DNA of 48,051 nucleotides, taken from positions 1 through 48,051 of the forward strand of contig CAYUVK010000030.1 in the NCBI GenBank assembly GCA_964448105.1, given 5' to 3'. The notes beneath the pieces were generated by a model, which had not been told where the DNA came from, did no database searches, and worked only from the letters and a program-made list of their open reading frames with translations. This stretch comes from CAVQBP01 sp964448105 (GTDB taxonomy: Bacteria; Bacteroidota; Ignavibacteria; Ignavibacteriales; Ignavibacteriaceae). The position numbers were made by a program, and so were the translations under genes. Shown here piece by piece: positions 42,852 to 48,051 of the stretch; within the stretch, counting starts at the first letter, position 1, and each line of letters opens with the position of its first letter.

Positions 42852-43702
42852 TTGTTAATTAAATTTAAAAGTGTTTTTATATTTTCCAAATCTTCCAGCT
42901 GCTCTTTTCCTTTTGGTGTTTCCAGAATTTTAGGGACCCTTTCTAGTTTTTTATCATTCATTATATTTTTAAAACCTTCCAATCCAATAAATCCTTTTCC
43001 AATGTGGTCATGTCTGTCAACTCTGCTTCCCAGTTCCTTTTTGCTGTCATTCATGTGAAAGCATTTTAATTTTTCTAAACCAATTATGTTATCAAATTCT
43101 TTCATTGTTTTCTCGTAAGTTTCGGGTGTCCTAATGTCATATCCGGCAGCAAAAATATGCGCGGTATCAATGCAGACAGACATTCTCTGTTTTTGTTCAA
43201 CAAGATCAATAATTTTCCTAATATGCTCAAACTTATAACCAACTGCAGAACCCTGCCCGGCAGTAACTTCGAGCATACTACTAACATTAAAGTTTTTAGT
43301 TTTATCATGGACAATATTTAAAGATTCCGCAATTAATTTTATTCCATCCTCTTCTCCAGCCCCACCGTGTGCCCCAGGGTGAAAATTCAAATATGGAATT
43401 CCAAGCTGTTCGCATCGAATTAATTCATCCAGGAAAGCTGTTCTGGATTTTTCCAAAAGCTCTTCGCTTAAAGAACATAAATTAATTAAATACGAATCAT
43501 GAACTACCGTATATTTAATCCCGGAAGATGATAATTTTGTTTTAAATTCATTTATGATAGTTTCTGTAAAAGGTTTAGCTGCCCATCTATTATTATTTTT
43601 GCTGAAAATCTGCATTGCGGAAAAGTTCAATTTTTCTGCAAGGTCAACAGAGCTTGGAACTCCTCCTGATATTGATGTATGCGCACCGATTAAATGATTC
43701 AA
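42848..43702 (-). CDS. nfo: deoxyribonuclease IV (AP endonuclease)
   Basis: The 284-residue TIM-barrel enzyme cuts 5' of abasic sites in base excision repair. It starts LIGAHTSISGGV (zinc ligand His), and has VVHDSYLINLCS, YLNFHPGAHGG, LEVTAGQGSAVG, SVCIDTAHIFAAGYD and CFHMNDSKKELGSRVDRHDHIG (in pieces), which supply the remaining ligands for the three zinc ions. Its end overlaps the DUF1460 gene tail to tail by 4 nt. ATG 43702 faces a 224-nt gap shared with the divergent nfeD gene. Confidence 0.96.
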   Translation of the reverse strand: MNHLIGAHTSISGGVPSSVDLAEKLNFSAMQIFSKNNNRWAAKPFTETIINEFKTKLSSSGIKYTVVHDSYLINLCSLSEELLEKSRTAFLDELIRCEQLGIPYLNFHPGAHGGAGEEDGIKLIAESLNIVHDKTKNFNVSSMLEVTAGQGSAVGYKFEHIRKIIDLVEQKQRMSVCIDTAHIFAAGYDIRTPETYEKTMKEFDNIIGLEKLKCFHMNDSKKELGSRVDRHDHIGKGFIGLEGFKNIMNDKKLERVPKILETPKGKEQLEDLENIKTLLNLINN

Positions 43703-43926
43703 GTTAACCTCTCTTTTTGTCTTATTTCAACATGATAAAAAATGATTAAATGTTATAATCAAACCGGAATTTAATTAAAAGATTACCCTAGTCTAATAAA
43801 ATTAAAAATTCTGAAACCATGAAATTTTACTTTTAGGATATTTCTTTTTGAGTTAAATTTAAATAAAGATAAATATTTTTTATATCTGTTCTACTTCTCT
43901 AACAAGATTCAAAAAAAGGAAATTTA

Positions 43927-45249
43927 ATGAGAAGCTTTTTTTATTTTATATTTTTTTTAACCTTAATCAATATAAGTTTGTTTTGTCAGAATAAGAAGGT
44001 CTACTGGGCAGATATTAATTCTGAAATTGATTTAGGGTTATCGCCGTATATCAGTAGAGTTGTTTCCGAAGCTAATAATGCAGGTGCAGAAGCAATCATC
44101 TTTAGAATTAATACTTTTGGCGGAAGGTTGGATGCGGCCACACAAATCAAAGATGCCATCCTTTCCAGTAAAGCATTAACAATTGCTTTTATTAATAATA
44201 GAGCAATTTCAGCAGGTGCACTTATTGCACTATCATGCAATAAAATTGCTATGGCGCCGGGGAGTTCGATTGGTGCGGCAACCGTTGTTAATCAATCCGG
44301 TGAAAAGCAAAGTGAGAAGTATCAATCGTATATGAGAGGAGAGATGCGTTCCACTGCTGAAAAGAACGGTAGAAGGCCGGATATTGCGCAGGGAATGGTA
44401 GATGAAAGAATAGTGATAAAAGGACTGGTTGACAGCACACAGCTTGTTACACTGACCGATGAAGAAGCAAGAAAGTATGGAATTGCCGACACCATTGTTT
44501 CAAATAAAGAAGAACTGCTTAAAGCATTTAATTTAGAGAATGCACAAATAATTACTGTAAATCAAAATTGGGCTGAGGACGTAGTAAAATTTTTAAATAA
44601 TCCTATTGTCTCATCAATATTAATTTTGGTAGGATTTTTTGGCTTAATCGCCGAAATTAAAACTCCCGGCTGGGGACTTCCGGGTACGGCAGGCGTAATT
44701 GCCTTATTATTGTTTTTTGGCTCTTCATATATTTTACAGCTTGCTTCGGTACTAGATATAATTCTTTTTATTGCCGGTATTATTTTGCTGGCTTTGGAAA
44801 TTTTTGTTATTCCTGGTTTTGGTATTACCGGCATAAGCGGGATAATTTTAATATTTCTTTCAATATTTTTATCACTAACTCCAGGCGGACCATTTTTTAA
44901 TTATGAAAATATTTCTATTGCAATAGTTCAATTAACCGGTGCTCTTGTTGGGGCGCTAATATTAGTTTTTTTACTCGCAAAATTTCTCCCTAAAACAAGT
45001 GTGTTTAACAGACTAATATTAGCCGATGAAGAAAAAGCTGATCAAGGATTTGTTTCTTATCCATCTGAAAAGGAGTTGTTAGGTACGGAAGGTGTTGCTT
45101 TAACTACTTTAAGACCCGCAGGCTCTGCAGAATTCAATGGAAAACGCGTTGACGTTGTTGCCGATTGGGAATACATAGAGAAAGGTAAAAAGATTAAAGT
45201 TCTGAGAGTTGAGGGGATCAAAGTTGTAGTTAAGGAAATTAAAGAATAA
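43927..45249 (+). CDS. nfeD: long-form NfeD membrane serine protease-like protein
   Basis: The 440-residue protein has a signal peptide (1-21), a ClpP-like domain (about 25-215) with the nucleophile region INNRAISAGALIAL (Ser95), four to five membrane segments (about 230-355), and a C-terminal OB-fold NfeD domain (about 370-440, KRVDVVADWEYIEKGKKIKV in pieces). Archaeal homologues cleave stomatin. At the position of the catalytic Lys of the archaeal enzyme my alignment finds Arg (MRSTAEKNGRR), as I recall in many bacterial members. The usual flotillin/slipin partner gene is not adjacent. It is followed by a symmetrical inverted repeat. Confidence 0.9.
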   Translation: MRSFFYFIFFLTLINISLFCQNKKVYWADINSEIDLGLSPYISRVVSEANNAGAEAIIFRINTFGGRLDAATQIKDAILSSKALTIAFINNRAISAGALIALSCNKIAMAPGSSIGAATVVNQSGEKQSEKYQSYMRGEMRSTAEKNGRRPDIAQGMVDERIVIKGLVDSTQLVTLTDEEARKYGIADTIVSNKEELLKAFNLENAQIITVNQNWAEDVVKFLNNPIVSSILILVGFFGLIAEIKTPGWGLPGTAGVIALLLFFGSSYILQLASVLDIILFIAGIILLALEIFVIPGFGITGISGIILIFLSIFLSLTPGGPFFNYENISIAIVQLTGALVGALILVFLLAKFLPKTSVFNRLILADEEKADQGFVSYPSEKELLGTEGVALTTLRPAGSAEFNGKRVDVVADWEYIEKGKKIKVLRVEGIKVVVKEIKE

Positions 45250-45259
45250 TAAACTACCG

Positions 45260-45328
45260 GATTGCTATATTGTTATAAATATGAATTATCGATTTTTAAC
45301 AATAAAACGATATAACAATAAAGCAATC
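45260..45328. terminator. 18-bp inverted repeat between convergent genes
   Basis: GATTGCTATATTGTTATA (45260-45277) pairs with TATAACAATAAAGCAATC (45311-45328) with one mismatch and a 33-nt loop. It lies between the ends of nfeD and the DUF6263 gene, suited to a bidirectional terminator. Confidence 0.55.
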
Positions 45329-45354
45329 ACACAAAAATTTTGTTGATTTTGCTC

Positions 45355-46404
45355 CTAAAGCAGCTCAACAACATTTGTAGTATTTGTTTCTTCCTCTCTG
45401 TTTCCCTTTTGTTTACCTTGAGGCGTCTGGGTTTCCATTGAAAAAGAAACATTAATTTTAATTGAAGTTTTTGATTTTTGAATAACGCTGCGTGACAGGT
45501 TGAAATATATTTTTCCGCTTGCATCCGTGATAGGTTTTTTAAATTCGTACACTATCCCTTTATCGGTCATTGTATTTTTACCGGTAATATGAGTTATAAG
45601 TCCTGCCTTAATTACAGCAAGCTTTTCATCTCCGGCTTTTTCAAAGTTAGTTAATTTAAAAGTTGTTGTATTTTGACTCTTAAAAATTATAATTGGAGCG
45701 GGGGGTTGAGAAAAAGACCATGTTGAATCTACTGCCACAGGTTTTTGGGGGAACTGCCGGAAAACCTGGATAACTAAAGGTTTTAATAATCCTTCAATTA
45801 TTCCCATTCGCATCTGATCTTTTTGAGTAGCACTGACAGAGTCGGCAATTCCTTTTGTGTTCAGATATTTGTTTACGATATTATCAACTCTAAAGATCTC
45901 AGAAATTTCTCCATATTTTGAAACTCTTATGCTGAATTCATTGTTTATCAGAGCATCATACTCTGCGAACTTTTGTTTTACAACAGAATCGGGTGTAACA
46001 CCTGATTCGTATGATGCTGAATTTTGATCCGAATTAATATTAAGTTTAATAGATGATATATTGCAGCCGATTTCCAGTATACTGTCTTTATCAATGTTCT
46101 TAAGATTGAATCCAGCTATATAAACGGATGTTTGATTTAACGTCTGGCTAAGTGTTGTATCCGGTACAATTAATTTTTGCCGGTTGGTAGATATAACTGA
46201 AATTCGATAATTATAAGTTTTATTTTTTTCAAGATTATAATTTAGTTTATAATTTTGATTTGTTTCTTTAATCGGGACTGTTTTTATGTCTGTTGTATCG
46301 AAAGCATATTTATCTTTTTGTTCTTTAACAACTGCTTCTTTATTCTCTTCACCGCATCCTAATAAAAGTGAAATGAAAATAATTGTCGATAAAATATATT
46401 TCAT
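45355..46404 (-). CDS. DUF6263 lipoprotein
   Basis: The 349-residue protein has a lipoprotein signal with LLLGC and Cys17. The mature part opens with NYKLNYNLEKNKTYNYRISV and carries the DUF6263 pattern of alternating strands (TWSFSQPPAP; GIVYEFKKPITDASGKIYFN). The family is found mainly in Bacteroidota and has no assigned function. It ends with a Gln/Glu/Asn-rich tail (KGNREEETNTTNVVELL). It is followed upstream on the same strand by ndk (46452-46883), with about 47 nt between, so the three minus-strand genes sucD, ndk and this one may be co-transcribed. Confidence 0.8.
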   Translation of the reverse strand: MKYILSTIIFISLLLGCGEENKEAVVKEQKDKYAFDTTDIKTVPIKETNQNYKLNYNLEKNKTYNYRISVISTNRQKLIVPDTTLSQTLNQTSVYIAGFNLKNIDKDSILEIGCNISSIKLNINSDQNSASYESGVTPDSVVKQKFAEYDALINNEFSIRVSKYGEISEIFRVDNIVNKYLNTKGIADSVSATQKDQMRMGIIEGLLKPLVIQVFRQFPQKPVAVDSTWSFSQPPAPIIIFKSQNTTTFKLTNFEKAGDEKLAVIKAGLITHITGKNTMTDKGIVYEFKKPITDASGKIYFNLSRSVIQKSKTSIKINVSFSMETQTPQGKQKGNREEETNTTNVVELL

Positions 46405-46451
46405 TTTGTTCTTTCTATAATCCAGTTAATTTATATTATGATATTACTTTT

Positions 46452-46883
46452 TTAATGGCCGAAGTTTTCCAATAATTCTTTTCTAGTAAAGAAGTGTGCA
46501 ATTTCTATTACGGCATTCTCATCGGAATCAGAGCCATGGATAATATTTTCCTGTTTATTCTCTGCATATAATTTTCTGATAGTCCCTTCCTCAGCAGCTT
46601 GAGGATCAGTTGCTCCGATCAGTTTCCTAAAATCTGCGACTGCATTTTCTTTTTCCAGAGCTATCGGTATACATGGTCCTGAGGTCATATATTTAATTAA
46701 ATCATTGTAAAAAGGTCGCTCTCTATGTATTTCATAAAAACCACCGGCTGAATCTTTATTTAATCTTACCATTCTCATAGCTTTTATCTTGAAGCCAGCT
46801 TCAGTTATTTTTGCTACTATCTGACCTATTAAATTTTTTCTTACCGCGTCCGGCTTTAGTATTGCTAATGTTTTGTTACTCAA
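46452..46883 (-). CDS. ndk: nucleoside diphosphate kinase
   Basis: The 143-residue enzyme moves the terminal phosphate between nucleoside triphosphates and diphosphates. It starts KTLAILKPDAV and carries the active-site motif NIIHGSDSDENA with catalytic His116, plus RERPFY and ATDPQAAEEGTIR. AGGAGA precedes its start at 46883 on the minus strand, and it lies 56 nt after sucD. It is full length (family 130-150 residues). Confidence 0.97.
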   Translation of the reverse strand: MSNKTLAILKPDAVRKNLIGQIVAKITEAGFKIKAMRMVRLNKDSAGGFYEIHRERPFYNDLIKYMTSGPCIPIALEKENAVADFRKLIGATDPQAAEEGTIRKLYAENKQENIIHGSDSDENAVIEIAHFFTRKELLENFGH

Positions 46884-46939
46884 TATTTTTCTCCTATAAT
46901 TCGAAAATACTCACAGTAATTGTAACTATATTATTTAAT

Positions 46940-47905
46940 TTATTTCTTTGTTTTTCTAGTCTTCTTCTTTTTTGATGGTGAAACTTTTTTTGTTTTAGCT
47001 TTTTTTGATGATTTGGTTTTAGAGTTAATCGAAAGTTTGTCTAAAGCCTTTTTCATGGTTGAGCCGATTTCTGCAGGGCTTTCAACAACCTTAATACCGG
47101 CTTTTTTCATTACATTCATTTTTTCGACCGCTGTTCCTTTACCCCCTGAAATTATTGCACCTGCATGTCCCATTCTTCTTCCGGGAGGTGCGGTTCTTCC
47201 GGCAATAAAACCAACAACCGGTTTTGAAACATTTTTCTTTATAAATTCGGCGGCTTCCTCTTCTGCCGTCCCGCCGATTTCACCAATCATTACTATTCCA
47301 TCGGTACCGGGATCTTCATTAAATAATTTTATAACATCGACAAACCTTGAACCGATAATAGGATCTCCGCCTATTCCGACACATGTTGACTGCCCGAGCT
47401 TTTCATCAGTTAATTGTTTTACGGCTTCATAAGTCAAGGTGCCGCTTCGAGAAACTACACCGACATTTCCTGCCTTGTGAATAAATCCCGGCATAATTCC
47501 AACCTTTGCTTTGCCAGGTGAAATAACCCCGGGGCAGTTAGGCCCGATTAAAACTACATCTTTGTTTTTTATTGAATTATATACTTTAATCATATCGCTT
47601 GCTGGTATACCTTCTGTAATACACACAACTACCTTAATTCCTACTGAAGCTGCTTCAAGTATGGCATCTGCTGCAAATGCAGGTGGAACGAATATGATTG
47701 AAGTATTAGCTTTTTGCTCCTTTACTGCTTCTTCAAGGGTATTATAAATAGGAACACCGTTAAAAGCGGTACCGCCTTTTCCAGGAGTTACACCTGCGAC
47801 CACTTTTGTTCCATATTCCATTATTTGCTGGGTATGAAATGACCCTTCAGAACCCGTTATACCCTGAACCACAAGTCGGGTTTTTTTATCGACTAAAATA
47901 CTCAT
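46940..47905 (-). CDS. sucD: succinyl-CoA ligase, alpha subunit, with Lys-rich tail
   Basis: The 321-residue subunit of the citric acid cycle enzyme binds CoA and carries the phosphohistidine. It has LVVQGITGSEGSFHTQQ, VGIMPGFIHKAGNVGVVSRSGTL (in pieces), GIGGDPIIGSRF, GFIAGRTAPPGRRMGHAGA with His247 and IISGGKGTA. About 290 residues are standard; the remaining 30 (from about 292) are very basic, with KKAKTKKVSPSKKKKTRKTKK, and are unusual for the family. The beta subunit gene sucC is not in the window. The 146 nt upstream hold no further gene. Confidence 0.95.
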   Translation of the reverse strand: MSILVDKKTRLVVQGITGSEGSFHTQQIMEYGTKVVAGVTPGKGGTAFNGVPIYNTLEEAVKEQKANTSIIFVPPAFAADAILEAASVGIKVVVCITEGIPASDMIKVYNSIKNKDVVLIGPNCPGVISPGKAKVGIMPGFIHKAGNVGVVSRSGTLTYEAVKQLTDEKLGQSTCVGIGGDPIIGSRFVDVIKLFNEDPGTDGIVMIGEIGGTAEEEAAEFIKKNVSKPVVGFIAGRTAPPGRRMGHAGAIISGGKGTAVEKMNVMKKAGIKVVESPAEIGSTMKKALDKLSINSKTKSSKKAKTKKVSPSKKKKTRKTKK

Positions 47906-48051
47906 AGAAAATTTCCTATTAATAATTTTCCTTAAAACTTTAATCTACAAAGATATAAATTTTATTTGAAAAGTCTTAATTAATAGCCAATTGATAATTT
48001 AGGGATAATTAAATTTGGCAACAGGGAAGTGATAGTATAAAATATCCAGAT

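Noticed and set aside
45260..45328. Inverted repeat as an insertion-sequence end
   Set aside because: There is no transposase or target duplication, and its place between convergent gene ends fits a bidirectional terminator.
47013..47432. 139-codon open frame opposite sucD
   Set aside because: It is antisense to conserved sucD sequence and shows no family pattern.
1..48051. tRNA, rRNA, integrase or transposase genes
   Set aside because: No T-loop-like GTTCGAATC in a tRNA context, no rRNA-like stretch and no recombinase motif was found by eye on either strand.

Overview
The window is an A+T-rich stretch of bacterial chromosome, apparently from the Bacteroidota/Chlorobiota side of the tree and most likely an Ignavibacteria-type organism. 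The best single clue is the secreted sugar dehydrogenase at 21243-22700, whose last 90 residues carry the type IX secretion sorting tail with the YPNPFNPSTKI motif that is very common in that lineage. Supporting signs are DUF4412, DUF6515, DUF6263 and DUF1460 proteins, TonB-dependent-receptor debris, and frequent TTG/GTG or weak-SD starts. No tRNA, rRNA, CRISPR array, integrase or transposase was seen.

Layout. 1-2.6 kb: the edge of an NAD-dependent epimerase gene (minus) and two exported proteins of unknown role. 2.7-7.1 kb: the translation block rplM-rpsI, then rpsB-tsf-(terminator)-pyrH-frr. 7.3-11.3 kb: bacterioferritin, an S9-like hydrolase, a DUF6515 protein, a frameshifted YciI-like gene, an O-methyltransferase and a small helical protein. 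11.3-14.9 kb: YigZ/IMPACT protein (minus) and uvrA. 15-19 kb: a gene-poor decay zone with two pieces of a TonB-dependent receptor and a broken TMEM175-type channel around a lipoprotein, a cupin and an EamA transporter. 19-21.2 kb: VOC protein, acetyltransferase, aldo/keto reductase.

21.2-28.7 kb, all minus: a secreted sugar dehydrogenase overlapping by 4 nt a 1233-residue GH13 protein, then an esterase-fold protein that has lost its nucleophile and catalytic His, and an OmpA-domain protein. 29-34.6 kb: mutS, a DUF1684 lipoprotein, and DAHP synthase followed by prephenate dehydrogenase (first step of the shikimate pathway and the tyrosine branch). 34.7-38.6 kb: a secreted protein made of MORN/YwqK-like repeats, then N-carbamoylputrescine amidase and agmatine deiminase, which together turn agmatine into putrescine. 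38.6-48 kb: an asparagine-synthetase-like protein without the catalytic Cys, dnaB, a DUF1460 protein, endonuclease IV, a long-form NfeD, a DUF6263 lipoprotein, ndk and sucD.

Most of the window is ordinary housekeeping. No complete, clearly new multi-gene system was found. The most unusual items are: the esterase-like pseudoenzyme beside a very large GH13 protein with an N-terminal HExxH; a 102-bp tandem duplication that lengthens the tail of ribosomal protein S2; a 30-nt two-hairpin element present three times just downstream of plus-strand genes; small hairpin repeats with a compensatory base change between the two putrescine genes; and three independently broken genes between 9.5 and 19 kb.
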